Under the pieces are notes generated by a model. It searched no databases. It saw nothing but the letters and a program-made list of their open reading frames with translations, and was not told the origin of the DNA. The position numbers and the translations under genes were made by a program. DNA of 64,000 nt from Sphingobacterium tabacisoli (GTDB lineage: Bacteria > Bacteroidota > Bacteroidia > Sphingobacteriales > Sphingobacteriaceae), in contig NZ_JAEQMU010000006.1 of NCBI RefSeq assembly GCF_017908035.1, forward strand, positions 62,001 through 126,000, in the 5' to 3' direction. Shown here piece after piece: positions 16,528-26,627 of this stretch (the stretch's first letter is position 1; every line of letters begins with the position of its first letter).

Positions 16528-17994
16528 TTAATTCTCTAAAATACCAAGGTGCACATCCACAATTTTATCCAAGATATTTGGAAAGGATTGCTCTAATTGC
16601 ATTGTTTTTGCATTATAAATATAAATAGATCCCGGCTTTGCAGCAGATGAATCATTGACCGCGACCATAATCTTGCCGTCGAAAGCCTTAAACTTAACAA
16701 TACTTCCTTTTTCAGAAGCGGGCAGGGATAAAAACTTTTGAAACTGAACACCCATATAGGATGCGGAATAAATGGTATTATCTACTGTCATATACCAAAC
16801 ATCGGTCATAATGTCGTAGAATACGTAACCTATATTACCAGCAGCAGGCATTGATCCAGTCGCTTGCATGACCAACTGACTGGGCGCATAAGAAGCATCA
16901 TAATCCAATCGATATGATGTTAAGTTATCACCATCTCTAAACAGGTATATTTGATTTATCGAAGGTATACCTGCGAAACTACAAGCCAAGAATTCCTTTC
17001 CATCGGGAAGACTTATGCCTGGTATATTTTCATAATCATGGGTATATGCAAAGCTATTTCCAGACATCCCATTGCCCCAAACCCTGATTTTCTTGTTTTT
17101 TTGGTCGTAAATACTCATAAAGTATTTTCCATATCTAAAAGGAGTGGCAATACCATTGGGGGCAATCTCATAATCCGACTGCTCGAATGCACCAATAGGA
17201 ATAACTCCTTGTTGTAAAACATGGAACTTGCCATTATTGACAACATATACCATCTTATCAAGGGGGTCCGTCACTACCTGGGTTGGCTTAAAAACAAAAC
17301 TGCCCGTACCCAAATAACTGGATGAGCTATAAAACAATGTCGGCGTAAACTCTCTAGAGTCGATAACCACAACCGGATTAATCGCATCCTTAACTCCTAG
17401 CGTCAGGATATTATAGAAGTCACTTGCAGAAGAACCGTATTGCTTCCTTCCACTTAATGTTATCGGATTTTTACCCAGATCGGGATAGGTTGGCATAAAT
17501 ATAGATTCCCACTTAGGTGATTTACTGATTGTCGACAGACAATATATAGCTGCGTTATACTCCTTGTCTTCTGTCAATGCATAGTACCCCCATTTATAAG
17601 GGTTTACTACGTTGAAGAAACAGTTATATTTGGTAGTGAGTCCTGTTGATTTATCTAAAACAGAAAATTCTGCGTTGATTCTACCATACCGTTTATCGGC
17701 AACATACACCAAGTCTTTGCTTGCTGTTACTTTAACCGAATCTACCATCCAACTAAATTCCAGATTACTCATATCACTTTGAGATAAGGTACCGACCACG
17801 GAAGGATTCACTGTCAGCGTATCCTTATAAGGAATCTCGAAAATCCTATCTGTAGTGTGATCTCCTTCTAATATTCCCGAAATCTCAATCTTATTCACAT
17901 CTTGGTAATTATAATTACCAAGATCTTTGGAACACCCCCCCAGCAATAGCAGCAGGGCGGCCAATATATATGTAACTTTACTTCTGTTCATCAT
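16528..17994 (-). CDS. PKD-like family surface lipoprotein
   Basis: A 488-aa lipoprotein with its lipobox at LLLLLGGCSKD (Cys21). Residues about 30-130 form a PKD-like beta-sandwich (DVNKIEISGI, LEFSWMVDS). The rest has beta-propeller-like repeats (KWGYYALTEDKEYNAAIYCL, KMVYVVNNGKFHVL, QIYLFRDGDNLTSYRLDY). It matches the Bacteroidota PKD-like lipoprotein family (PF16407 type) that accompanies SusCD and DUF4843 genes, probably as a surface-exposed accessory binding protein. It is the last gene of the second block, 24 bp after the DUF4843 gene. The ligand is unknown. Confidence 0.85.
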   Translation of the reverse strand: MMNRSKVTYILAALLLLLGGCSKDLGNYNYQDVNKIEISGILEGDHTTDRIFEIPYKDTLTVNPSVVGTLSQSDMSNLEFSWMVDSVKVTASKDLVYVADKRYGRINAEFSVLDKSTGLTTKYNCFFNVVNPYKWGYYALTEDKEYNAAIYCLSTISKSPKWESIFMPTYPDLGKNPITLSGRKQYGSSASDFYNILTLGVKDAINPVVVIDSREFTPTLFYSSSSYLGTGSFVFKPTQVVTDPLDKMVYVVNNGKFHVLQQGVIPIGAFEQSDYEIAPNGIATPFRYGKYFMSIYDQKNKKIRVWGNGMSGNSFAYTHDYENIPGISLPDGKEFLACSFAGIPSINQIYLFRDGDNLTSYRLDYDASYAPSQLVMQATGSMPAAGNIGYVFYDIMTDVWYMTVDNTIYSASYMGVQFQKFLSLPASEKGSIVKFKAFDGKIMVAVNDSSAAKPGSIYIYNAKTMQLEQSFPNILDKIVDVHLGILEN

Positions 17995-18018
17995 TTATTT
18001 TAATAAAAAAGACAATAC

Positions 18019-18792
18019 TTATGGCAATAAGATCCGCTCTTGCGTTGTATCTCCGTTAGGATATACTACATTGTTCTCAAAAAACTGCTTTAATATTGTT
18101 ATATAATTAAAGGTAACTGGATACGAATCCGCATTTGCATACGAAGGCATATTGTCCCAGTAATAAAATGGCCCTGGATTATTACCACCCAACTCAGGAG
18201 ATGGGTCCGCTCCAAGATAATACAGCTGCATCCATTTTTGAAAGACTTCTTTTTTAAATGGGCCAAAATAATTTTTCCAAGTGTTCCACCACTTGGGCTC
18301 TCTCAGGATATCATCGACAACTATTTTCATCGTACTATTGTGTACATTACCGACTTTAAAGTCATCATTTGCCTGAAGGCCCAGATGTAATACCATTTGA
18401 TTTGTCAACAGATACGGATCTCGCTTCACCGTCACATAAAGTGTGTCGTTGTATTTACCTGCTTTGATAACTGGCGATGTCAATTTTATCATATCTGGAT
18501 CATATTGCGACGCTCCATCGACTACTAAGGCATACATTCTATCCTTATCCGCAGCGGCACCACCTATATGTACAGGAATCTTTAATACCTTTTCTGTTAT
18601 AGTGATATTCTCATCTAATGAGAAGCTATAATAGGTACTGTCGATATATCTCTCAACAGATTTTGTATTATCGTCTGGTAAAGCAAAATATACATAACTG
18701 TCGGCTATGTCAAATTCTAACATATTATGGCTATCCTTACAGGCTACCATCGTCAACAGCAGAAGGCATGTTATTATAAAGTTACTTTTCAT
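18019..18792 (-). CDS. DUF4843 lipoprotein
   Basis: A 257-aa lipoprotein with lipobox LLTMVACKDS (Cys18) and the DUF4843 pattern: an N-terminal SYVYFALPDDN strand, VLKIPVHIGG, YNDTLYVTVKRD and the C-terminal KWWNTWKNYFGPFK. The family is found almost only next to SusD genes in Bacteroidota and is presumed to be a surface accessory subunit. It starts 5 bp after susD and is followed 24 bp later by the PKD-like gene, so the three are surely co-transcribed. Confidence 0.88.
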   Translation of the reverse strand: MKSNFIITCLLLLTMVACKDSHNMLEFDIADSYVYFALPDDNTKSVERYIDSTYYSFSLDENITITEKVLKIPVHIGGAAADKDRMYALVVDGASQYDPDMIKLTSPVIKAGKYNDTLYVTVKRDPYLLTNQMVLHLGLQANDDFKVGNVHNSTMKIVVDDILREPKWWNTWKNYFGPFKKEVFQKWMQLYYLGADPSPELGGNNPGPFYYWDNMPSYANADSYPVTFNYITILKQFFENNVVYPNGDTTQERILLP

Positions 18793-18797
18793 CTTAT

Positions 18798-20285
18798 TTA
18801 ATTTTGAGGATTGAACAATAATTCATCATCAGGAATCGGAAGGTTAAATATTTCCTTCTTGGGCTGCACTATGGGAGAACGATCTATAGCTCTAAAGAGT
18901 CGCTTATACTCCGTAAATAAATACCCTTCAGCAATATTCTCTTTTCGCATTTCATCAAAAATCAAATCCTTTGTCTCTTTCTCTGTTGTGCTTGAAGTGT
19001 AAGAAAGATCTGTCGTTATATTTCTTGCGTTCCGAACTTTGTTCAAATACGCAAAAGATTTTGTCGGATTTGTACTGGCATAACTCTCAGCGGCAATCAT
19101 ATATATGGTATGCAGCGATATCACCTTGTTCTCATAAAAAATTTTATACGATTTATCGGTATAAGGTTTTGTAAAGTCAAACAGATATTTGGACAACTTC
19201 CAAGGATAACTCGTATTTGGTCTACTGAACCAATTAGTCAACCGATTATCATTAGTCGATCCCGATCCACTCTTATTATAAAGGTTAGTATTCAACCAGC
19301 TGTAATTAGGAAACAAATACGGACTGGTGCCGGCACTTGTAGAACTTTCCAAGGCTACAAAGCTTTTTGGCACATAGGTTGCCAGCTTATTCGTAAACAA
19401 TGCAAAAACACTTTCCATAGGTAACCGGACGTTACCCAGGTATGCAAAATCCGTATTTATAGCTAAGCGGATACTTTTCAATTTATCCACCTCAGCAATT
19501 AATTCTTCCGCAAATGTACCTGCTGCAGCGAGATCCCCCTCCCACTGTGCGACCATAGCTTGTAATGCTATAATCGCATAATAGTTCATCCGAATCACTC
19601 TATAATCAATCAAGCTATTATATTTTTCATAGTTGAATTGATCTTGCGTTTCACCTCTCCCTTGCGTTCTGATCGGATCATTTTCAAGCAGCGCGCGTGC
19701 CTCAATCAAATCTTTTTTCAACAATTTGATCACCTCACTAGCGGTAGAAAACTTTACACCTTGAAAAGAAACCTCCGTCTTATAGGGAATTGCCAGACCT
19801 GCGCTTCCTTCATTTGCGAAAGAAGGTCCAAACAGTTTCAATAATTGGAAATGCGCAAATGCTCTTAAGCCAATAGCTTCTCCTTTTACTAGATTATAGT
19901 TTGGATCCGATTGAATATGGTCAATGTTCTTAAGGATTACATTCACCTGATTTATAGTTTTATAAAACTTAGACCATATCTCCTTGATAAACTTTTTCGA
20001 CTCCTCATAATTATATTCGTATCTGGAGGGTCTGTAATATTTATGTCCAGCACTCAACGAAGAATATGAACCTACCAAGGTTTCCATGAGACCATATTTC
20101 ATATCCCTTCCGTACAAGGTATCGCTTGCCAGCGATTCATAAGCACCACCCAATGCCGCTTCAAAACCAGACCTGTCCTTGAATAGGTCTTCCTCATAGG
20201 CCTTGTTAATCGGGTTTACATTTAAAAACTTTTCGCAACTACTTAAACCTACAAGCAGAGCGATTGCTATCAATACTTTCTTCAT
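18798..20285 (-). CDS. SusD/RagB family lipoprotein
   Basis: A 495-aa outer-membrane lipoprotein (lipobox LVGLSSC, Cys17, then EKFLNVNPINKAY). SusD hallmarks are the TPR-like region around VKGEAIGLRAFAHFQLLKLFG and the C-terminal segment ENIAEGYLFTEYKRLFRAID leading to LPIPDDELLFNPQN, the typical SusD ending. It caps the SusC barrel encoded 3 bp upstream. Together with DUF4843 and PKD-like lipoproteins it resembles a protein- or peptide-related uptake system more than a glycan locus, since no carbohydrate-active enzyme is nearby. That reading is an inference. Confidence 0.94.
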   Translation of the reverse strand: MKKVLIAIALLVGLSSCEKFLNVNPINKAYEEDLFKDRSGFEAALGGAYESLASDTLYGRDMKYGLMETLVGSYSSLSAGHKYYRPSRYEYNYEESKKFIKEIWSKFYKTINQVNVILKNIDHIQSDPNYNLVKGEAIGLRAFAHFQLLKLFGPSFANEGSAGLAIPYKTEVSFQGVKFSTASEVIKLLKKDLIEARALLENDPIRTQGRGETQDQFNYEKYNSLIDYRVIRMNYYAIIALQAMVAQWEGDLAAAGTFAEELIAEVDKLKSIRLAINTDFAYLGNVRLPMESVFALFTNKLATYVPKSFVALESSTSAGTSPYLFPNYSWLNTNLYNKSGSGSTNDNRLTNWFSRPNTSYPWKLSKYLFDFTKPYTDKSYKIFYENKVISLHTIYMIAAESYASTNPTKSFAYLNKVRNARNITTDLSYTSSTTEKETKDLIFDEMRKENIAEGYLFTEYKRLFRAIDRSPIVQPKKEIFNLPIPDDELLFNPQN

Positions 20286-20288
20286 CAG

Positions 20289-23200
20289 TTAAAATTGTAT
20301 CATTAAACCAAGATTAAACTCACGCGCATAAGGATAGTCTACACCTCTTTCCATACGAACGGTACTCCAACGAAAGGCGTCATTCATGGAAAAATTCAAC
20401 CGTAGCCTTTCTAATTTATATTTCTGTAAGGTTACATTGCTAAAAGAATAGTTTATATTAATACTGGATAGTCTTAGAAACGATTCTTTTTGAACAAACC
20501 TGCTTGATGGTTGTGTCGCCGTAAGGTCATCTATAGCCTTGTATAGTGCTTGATCTCCAGGCTGCTTCCAACGCTCTTCTAAAACACGCTTATCTGCATT
20601 TTTATATGGATTGTTGTTTTCGATCTTGTTCATTAAGGTTTTATTAAAAGTATCGCCCCCTAAGGAGTAGTTTCCATAAAGCTGTACCGAAAGACCTTTA
20701 TAATTAAAAGCCGTACCTACCGATCCAAATAAATCTGGTTCTTCATCTCCGCTGACCACTTGATTATTGGCTTGCCAAGTATAGGTTACATTACCATTAC
20801 GATCTAAGAACAACTCTCTACCATTTGCCGGATCTATGCCGAGCGATGGGACTGCTCGGATAACACTCAGAGATTCCCCTTCTTGGTAGTACTTAGATGG
20901 TGCGATAACATTTCCTTTTTCATCTTTTTTTACCAAGGATTCATTCATCATTCTCAACTCATTGGAAATTTCCTTTAGTGTTCCTCGATTCTGAGCCACA
21001 CCTAATGATATATACCAACTCATATCTTTTACCGTATTATTCAATACTCTCATATTAGCCATTGTCTCCACTCCTTTATTCTGGACCTTTCCGAGATTTT
21101 GGAAGAAATAATCATCTGCAAAGCCATAAGATGGTGCAACAGTGGTTTTGGATATCATTCTATTGGTCGTTTTATTATAGACGGAAACATTCAACTTCAA
21201 AAAATCACCTAATACACCTATATCTGCACCGATACTTTTTTCCTGTTGCTCTGGCCATCTCACTGCCGGATTTCCCTGTCCTGAATATATAGCTGCATAT
21301 TGATTATAATAATTGCTACCTGTTATGAACCGATAAGACGTACTGACCATACCTACGTTAAAGTCATTAATCGTACTGGAAGTACCGGTGTTGACATACC
21401 ATCTGAACCGCGTAACAATGTCATTTTTAAACCATTCTTCATTGTGCATATTATGAGAAAAACCTGCACTCCAAAATGTACCAAAGCGATTTTGCGAACC
21501 ATAGATGGATGCTCCATCGGATCGTAAAGTTCCACTTACATTATACCGATTATCGTAGGTATAAAAAAGTGACCCCAAGAACCCTACCGAACGTACAGGA
21601 CGCGAAGTGGACTCTGGCAACGATCCTGCGGCATACTGTAAGGCCATTTGTGGTGTCATAAAACGATCATCGATGAAGCCATTCATCGTCACGGAGTTAC
21701 CTTCCTCATTTTGCATACGCAGCTCCGCTATCCCATTGGCAACGATTTGATGTTTTCCAAACATATTAGAGTACTGCATATCGAGTTTTCCTTCAAACTT
21801 AGTCTGCGCATCATTTCCGAATACATACTGTCCTTTTTGACTGGCATCAACAATGTTAGCGTATTGGGTATGAAAGGGGGACGTGTATTTATCTCTTTGG
21901 ATTGTCGCGCGAGACATCATCGCCGATCCTCGTAGAATAAAATTGGGTGAAATATACCAGTCCACCATCGTGTTGTTCTGTAGTGTTTGTGTTAGATTTA
22001 CGTTTTTAAAACCTAGACTGGCATTGTACAAGGGGTTGAATAATGTCGGTCCCCAGCTATACCAAGGTCCCAGTTCGCCAAAACGAATATTGTAATCTCC
22101 ATTTGCATCATAAATTCGTTCATAGGGGTTGAGCTCCGTATAGGCGGCAAAACTACCATATGGGCTATTATACTCCTTGGTATTCATATAAGTAGCTACA
22201 TTTCTAAAAGTGATAACATCTGGAATACGGTATATCAAAGTAAATCCGGCGTTACCTCTCTTCCTTCCAGATTCTTTCATCACTCCTTTAAAATCGTTGT
22301 AACTTCCCTCTAGACTATAGCGTACTCCAGCACCACCACCTTCCATACGTAAACTGTTATTGACAGAAAAGGTATTTCTGACGGGTTGCTTCAACCAATA
22401 GGTATCTACTCCCGCTTGTATGTTTCTTTCTCGAGTTGTCAAGAGATTATCGTAGAACTCTTGTTCAATATGATTAAAGTCAGGATTTATACCCTTCGAC
22501 CGATAAAGGCCAGCAAATTTTTCATAATCCAGTTTTTCACGGGCATTCATTAAATTATAATCCGAGAGATCAACCATACTGAAAGAGGGCTTCATATCAT
22601 AAGTCACCGTAAACTTCCCATCCTTGGGCAAGCGTGTTTCGATAACGACAACACCATTCCCCCCTCTAGAGCCATATAGACTCGTCGAACTGGCATCCTT
22701 CAGAATCGAAATAGACTCAATACGGTTCACATCTATATCATACAAAGTAGTAATAGGTACCTCAAACCCATCCATGATAATCAACGGTTTACTGTTGGAA
22801 TATTCTCCTACACTGGAAACACCGCGGATATTAATCTGAGGCAATGCATTGGGGTTAGATCCTACATCTACGCGCTCATCCACTTTAAAGGAAGGGTCAA
22901 GCGCCTGTAACACGGTGAAGATATTGTTTGAGTTAAATTTCTCTAACTCTTTTCGTGTCACCACTGTTGCAGCTCCAGTAAAATTCTCTCGTCTTACCTT
23001 AGTATACCCTGTCACGACCGTCTCTTCAATCTCATTATCTTTTTGCCTGAGGATGATATTGATATGATTTCGTCCATCGACTTTTACAGTTTGAGGTTCA
23101 TAGCCCAACATCGAAAACTGTACCTGTGCTTGTTTATTTGTCCGCACGGAGTATGTACCATCTTCTCCAGTGGTACTCGCCCAATTGCTGGAGTTAAGTA

Positions 23201-23690
23201 ATTTTACGGACACACCTTTTAGTGGCTTGCCTTGCTCATCAGTCACCGTACCTACTAAGCTATACTCCTGTTGAACTGCTGTCTGTTGTACAGCCTCTAC
23301 ACTGCTGACAGTCTTTGCTGGAGCAGTCGCTTTTTTCTTTACAATGATTGTATTGTTCTGAAAGGAAAGCTCTACAGGTTGGTTTGCCGATATTTCTTTC
23401 AGGACAGCCTTGAGGTCTCCATTCCTGATGTCAATGCTAAGCGGCTTTGCTCCCTTTAGGAGTGCCATATCACCAATGAGGTCTACGTTGGCCTGTTTGC
23501 GGATTTTCTCTAGAACCTGATGCAATGATGCTTTCTGTTCTTTCAATGTAACAGTCTGCGCAAGAGCACCGCCTAAGACATTTGCCATAAATACCCCACT
23601 AAACAGAAGCATAGCAGTCCCTCTTCCAATGTCTTTTTGGAGCTCCCGCCAGCCGTTTTTTAGGCTATAGCGGTAAAAATTTTTCTTCAT
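20289..23690 (-). CDS. SusC/RagA TonB-dependent receptor with STN domain
   Basis: A 1133-aa outer-membrane importer. After a long N-terminal leader and signal region (about 1-46), an STN domain (about 50-112, LHQVLEKIRKQANVDLIGD) precedes a Gln/Ala-rich linker, a carboxypeptidase-regulatory-like domain (about 145-215, LVGTVTDEQGKPLKGVSVK), the plug (about 225-335, INIRGVSSVG, PLIIMDGFEV, DASSTSLYGSRGGNGVVVIET) and the barrel ending NLGLMIQF. The STN domain implies transcriptional control through FecR, encoded 10 bp upstream. SusD follows 3 bp downstream, so the two are translated in step. Confidence 0.95.
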   Translation of the reverse strand: MKKNFYRYSLKNGWRELQKDIGRGTAMLLFSGVFMANVLGGALAQTVTLKEQKASLHQVLEKIRKQANVDLIGDMALLKGAKPLSIDIRNGDLKAVLKEISANQPVELSFQNNTIIVKKKATAPAKTVSSVEAVQQTAVQQEYSLVGTVTDEQGKPLKGVSVKLLNSSNWASTTGEDGTYSVRTNKQAQVQFSMLGYEPQTVKVDGRNHINIILRQKDNEIEETVVTGYTKVRRENFTGAATVVTRKELEKFNSNNIFTVLQALDPSFKVDERVDVGSNPNALPQINIRGVSSVGEYSNSKPLIIMDGFEVPITTLYDIDVNRIESISILKDASSTSLYGSRGGNGVVVIETRLPKDGKFTVTYDMKPSFSMVDLSDYNLMNAREKLDYEKFAGLYRSKGINPDFNHIEQEFYDNLLTTRERNIQAGVDTYWLKQPVRNTFSVNNSLRMEGGGAGVRYSLEGSYNDFKGVMKESGRKRGNAGFTLIYRIPDVITFRNVATYMNTKEYNSPYGSFAAYTELNPYERIYDANGDYNIRFGELGPWYSWGPTLFNPLYNASLGFKNVNLTQTLQNNTMVDWYISPNFILRGSAMMSRATIQRDKYTSPFHTQYANIVDASQKGQYVFGNDAQTKFEGKLDMQYSNMFGKHQIVANGIAELRMQNEEGNSVTMNGFIDDRFMTPQMALQYAAGSLPESTSRPVRSVGFLGSLFYTYDNRYNVSGTLRSDGASIYGSQNRFGTFWSAGFSHNMHNEEWFKNDIVTRFRWYVNTGTSSTINDFNVGMVSTSYRFITGSNYYNQYAAIYSGQGNPAVRWPEQQEKSIGADIGVLGDFLKLNVSVYNKTTNRMISKTTVAPSYGFADDYFFQNLGKVQNKGVETMANMRVLNNTVKDMSWYISLGVAQNRGTLKEISNELRMMNESLVKKDEKGNVIAPSKYYQEGESLSVIRAVPSLGIDPANGRELFLDRNGNVTYTWQANNQVVSGDEEPDLFGSVGTAFNYKGLSVQLYGNYSLGGDTFNKTLMNKIENNNPYKNADKRVLEERWKQPGDQALYKAIDDLTATQPSSRFVQKESFLRLSSININYSFSNVTLQKYKLERLRLNFSMNDAFRWSTVRMERGVDYPYAREFNLGLMIQF

Positions 23691-23700
23691 TCAGATTAGA

Positions 23701-24843
23701 TTATTTGTTAGTGTTAGCTTTGTTGATATATACTTTATTATTCTTTAAATAAAACTCTATAGGAGAAGTCTGAGCGACCAACTCCAAGAGTTCTTTTAAA
23801 TCTTTATTCCTGTTAATTCCTCCAAACAGACGGTGACCTTCCAACCCACTGTCAACCGTTATCTCCACACCATACCAATTGGATAACTTTGTTGCCAGAT
23901 CATATAGTGTCAACCCATTCAGATCAAAATACCCCTCCTTCCAGTCGATATACTTTTCAATATGATCCACGGTACGGACCTTTCCGTGTTGATAGAGTTG
24001 ATTGGCCTTCAATTGAGTCGCATATTGAATATCTTTAGGACCACCGACGCTGGTCCCCTCATCTGCAATAGCTACATGGCCTTCCAACAAAGCGGTTATA
24101 TGCTCATCCGTAAAGTTGGCATTAAATCGAGTTCCCAAGACTTTTATGCTCTGCTCATCTCCTCTCACATAGAATGGCTCTCGCTGTCCAGCATCTGTAT
24201 TTACCTTAGCTACTTCGAAATAACCCTCCCCTTTCAGTTGTACCTCACGTTCCTTCCCCTTAAAATCTATCGGATAGACCAACTCGGAATTGGCATTCAA
24301 CCATACCAAAGAACCGTCAGACAGTTTGACAAAGGCAATACCTCCGGATTTGGTCCGCAATGTATTGTAAACGACGGCATCTGTATCCCCTGCATGCGTA
24401 ATATAATGCAATTCTCCGGTCGCCAACTTGGTAATCAAATATCCTTTTGCAGACAGCGTATCTCCTACACGTATGCTGTCTAAACTATATTCGGTATCAT
24501 CCTCCAATACGACGATAGCGTTGGACGAGAGAGGGGCTTTAATTTCCTCTAATGCAAAAAACTGAACTTCTTCGCTTCGAAAAAAATTGAACTTTAACAT
24601 AGTCAACATCCCAACAAGCAAAACAGCAGCCGCAGCTCCCCACTTCCAATAGGAAAGCGATCTGACTTTGACACCATGGATACGACGATCTAACGATGTC
24701 AGTCTTTCCAAGAACTTTTCTCCAGATACCTCTCCTGCTCCTTCTCGTTGGTACTGATCAAACCATTGTTCGACCAATGCCTTTTCTCGCGAAGAACACT
24801 TTCCTTCTGCGTATCTTTTCAGAATATCATTATCTATCTTCAT
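23701..24843 (-). CDS. FecR-family anti-sigma factor
   Basis: A 380-aa single-pass regulator. The N-terminal cytoplasmic segment (ILKRYAEGKCSSREKALVEQW) is followed by a membrane helix at about 68-85 (GAAAAVLLVGMLTML). The FecR domain is at about 160-260 (TKSGGIAFVKLSDGSLVWLN, GEGYFEVAK, IKVLGTRFNANF) and the DUF4974 domain at about 310-378 (LTLYDLATKLSNWYGVEI). It should transmit the STN signal from the SusC encoded 10 bp downstream to the sigma factor at 26017-26589. Unusually a TlpA-like gene separates it from that sigma gene. Confidence 0.94.
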   Translation of the reverse strand: MKIDNDILKRYAEGKCSSREKALVEQWFDQYQREGAGEVSGEKFLERLTSLDRRIHGVKVRSLSYWKWGAAAAVLLVGMLTMLKFNFFRSEEVQFFALEEIKAPLSSNAIVVLEDDTEYSLDSIRVGDTLSAKGYLITKLATGELHYITHAGDTDAVVYNTLRTKSGGIAFVKLSDGSLVWLNANSELVYPIDFKGKEREVQLKGEGYFEVAKVNTDAGQREPFYVRGDEQSIKVLGTRFNANFTDEHITALLEGHVAIADEGTSVGGPKDIQYATQLKANQLYQHGKVRTVDHIEKYIDWKEGYFDLNGLTLYDLATKLSNWYGVEITVDSGLEGHRLFGGINRNKDLKELLELVAQTSPIEFYLKNNKVYINKANTNK

Positions 24844-24855
24844 CCAGTTGGCAAT

Positions 24856-25893
24856 CTACTTTTTCAATATATTCTCTAAAAATTGGAGCAGCTCTTCTCC
24901 TCTTAGATTCTGTGCAATAATCTTGCCTGTGGGATCAATGAGGAAGTTGGAAGGCACAGCCCTTATTCCATATTGAATCGCTACTTTGTTTTTCCAGCCG
25001 TTTAAATCGGAAACGTGCTCCCAGCTTAAGCCATCCTGCTCAATAGCAGCCAACCAATTTTCCTTTTTATTATCCAGCGAAACACCCAATATTTCGAAAT
25101 TATTGGCGTTAAATCGATTGTAAGCTTTCACGAGCGTAGGATTCTCGTTACGACAGGGTACACACCAAGACGCCCAAAAATCAATCAATACGTATTTGCC
25201 TCTATAATCGGCCAGACTTATGGATCTACCGTCCGGTGTTTCTTGGCTGAAGTTCTCCGCTGTAACGCCGGGCATTATTTTAAAAGTCTCCACGAGGTGC
25301 CTTAATTTTGTTCCTACATTGGAATGCTGCAGATCTGCTCCCAGTAGATTATACAGACCAATTGCTTCGTCATAATTCTTACTATGGCCTACATACTCTT
25401 TAAACTTGTACAAACTATACACATCATCTGGATGTTCCGCGATAAATTCCTTCAGCAGCAGATAGGCATTATGTTTTCCCCTCTCCTTCTTTAATTTTTC
25501 AAAAGCACGCTCCGATTCCAAACCAGAATTAGCACCCAGTATTTGGTTTTTGCCGTCTTCAAAAGAAATAAGCGTTTCTCCTTTGAATAAGGTAAACCAT
25601 ATATTCTTTTTATCAGCCCATCTTTGCGAGGCTGTATTAAAATCAGAGCCAAACAATACGCCTCCATAGCACGGCCCTTCTATCTGCCCATGAAATGAAA
25701 ACTTACCATTAGTTACTGTAGTAGAGTCAATCATCTGATTGTCTCCGTCAAAGGCATAATACATCAAGTAAACTTTCTCGTCTCCCGATTTACCTACTCC
25801 ATTTATGGTGAAAGGCGCAAAAACCTGCCCTTGAGAATAAAAAAACAGCGAGCAAAATACAGCTGGGAGTAGAAATCGACAAAGTTGAATCAT
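24856..25893 (-). CDS. TlpA-like thiol:disulfide oxidoreductase
   Basis: A 345-aa exported thioredoxin-fold protein. After an N-terminal signal (FLLPAVFCSLFFYSQGQ) a DUF4369-like beta domain runs to about residue 110 (FTINGVGKSGDEKVYLMYY). The C-terminal TlpA domain (about 200-345) has the active site WASWCVPC and the cis-Pro segment IRAVPSNFLIDPTG. It lies 12 bp before fecR and 123 bp after the sigma gene, inside the regulatory part of the second SusCD block. Its counterpart at 6019-7206 sits at the distal end of the first block. Confidence 0.88.
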   Translation of the reverse strand: MIQLCRFLLPAVFCSLFFYSQGQVFAPFTINGVGKSGDEKVYLMYYAFDGDNQMIDSTTVTNGKFSFHGQIEGPCYGGVLFGSDFNTASQRWADKKNIWFTLFKGETLISFEDGKNQILGANSGLESERAFEKLKKERGKHNAYLLLKEFIAEHPDDVYSLYKFKEYVGHSKNYDEAIGLYNLLGADLQHSNVGTKLRHLVETFKIMPGVTAENFSQETPDGRSISLADYRGKYVLIDFWASWCVPCRNENPTLVKAYNRFNANNFEILGVSLDNKKENWLAAIEQDGLSWEHVSDLNGWKNKVAIQYGIRAVPSNFLIDPTGKIIAQNLRGEELLQFLENILKK

Positions 25894-26016
25894 TGTAAAC
25901 GGTTTTTTTCATTTGATTAGTTTTAGAGGTTTTTACCAAACGCTCTATATACTATAACGGGATAGCGAAAAGATTGTCCCGAAAAAAGAAAATATTTTTT
26001 TGTCGTTGGAGGACGA

Positions 26017-26589
26017 CTATCTGGCTGTCAACAGTAAAATAAGCAGGAACGGCAATTTATCTTTTAGATACTTTAGAATAATAGAGTATTGGTTTCGAAC
26101 AGTTTTTTCGGACAGTCCTAGTTTTTTTGCAATTTCGGGGTTACTATACCCTTCTATACGCAATTTGAATATCTCCAAGTACTGCGGATTGAAATGCTGT
26201 AACAACAATTGGATCCCTTCGAGAAAGAGTGCTTCTCTTAACTTGTCGTCTGCCCTATCCATGGAATAGGTTTCGGCAAATGTACTCAATGCATCCAGAT
26301 ATTTCTGTGCACTGGCGTCTCTGGCCATGTGATCAATAATTATATGTCGCAGCGATTTAAAAAGATAACCGGCAAACTTTTCACTGATTTCGATCTCGTT
26401 ACGATTGTTCCAGATGCGAATAAAAACATCATGAACGAGATCTTCGGCAATCTCTAGAGGCACGCGCTTTGCTGCATACATCAACATCGCAGCCTTGTAG
26501 CGTTCATATATAACATGAAAAGCTGCACGCTTGTCTTCCAACATTAAAGCGTACAGCTCTTCATCCAATAAATGCTCCAGGTTAGACAT
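26017..26589 (-). CDS. ECF-type RNA polymerase sigma factor
   Basis: A 190-aa FecI-like sigma factor. Region 2 is at about 20-90 (AAFHVIYERYKAAMLMYAAKR, AEDLVHDVFIRIWNNR) and region 4 at about 125-180 (QYLEIFKLRIEGYSNPEIAKKLGLSEKTVRNQYS split over two helices). It is the first gene of the second SusCD block. A -7 promoter element lies 18 bp upstream of its ATG, so it has its own housekeeping promoter and a very short leader. Confidence 0.94.
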   Translation of the reverse strand: MSNLEHLLDEELYALMLEDKRAAFHVIYERYKAAMLMYAAKRVPLEIAEDLVHDVFIRIWNNRNEIEISEKFAGYLFKSLRHIIIDHMARDASAQKYLDALSTFAETYSMDRADDKLREALFLEGIQLLLQHFNPQYLEIFKLRIEGYSNPEIAKKLGLSEKTVRNQYSIILKYLKDKLPFLLILLLTAR

Positions 26590-26607
26590 ATAATTGTATC
26601 AATGGAG

Positions 26608-26615
26608 CAAATATA
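26608..26615 (-). promoter_or_regulatory. -7 promoter element for the second-block sigma gene
   Basis: The minus strand reads TATATTTG, an exact TAnnTTTG match, 18 bp upstream of the ATG at 26589. It lies between the stop of the L-serine dehydratase gene and the sigma gene. Confidence 0.6.
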
Positions 26616-26627
26616 GTTTTTTTTATA

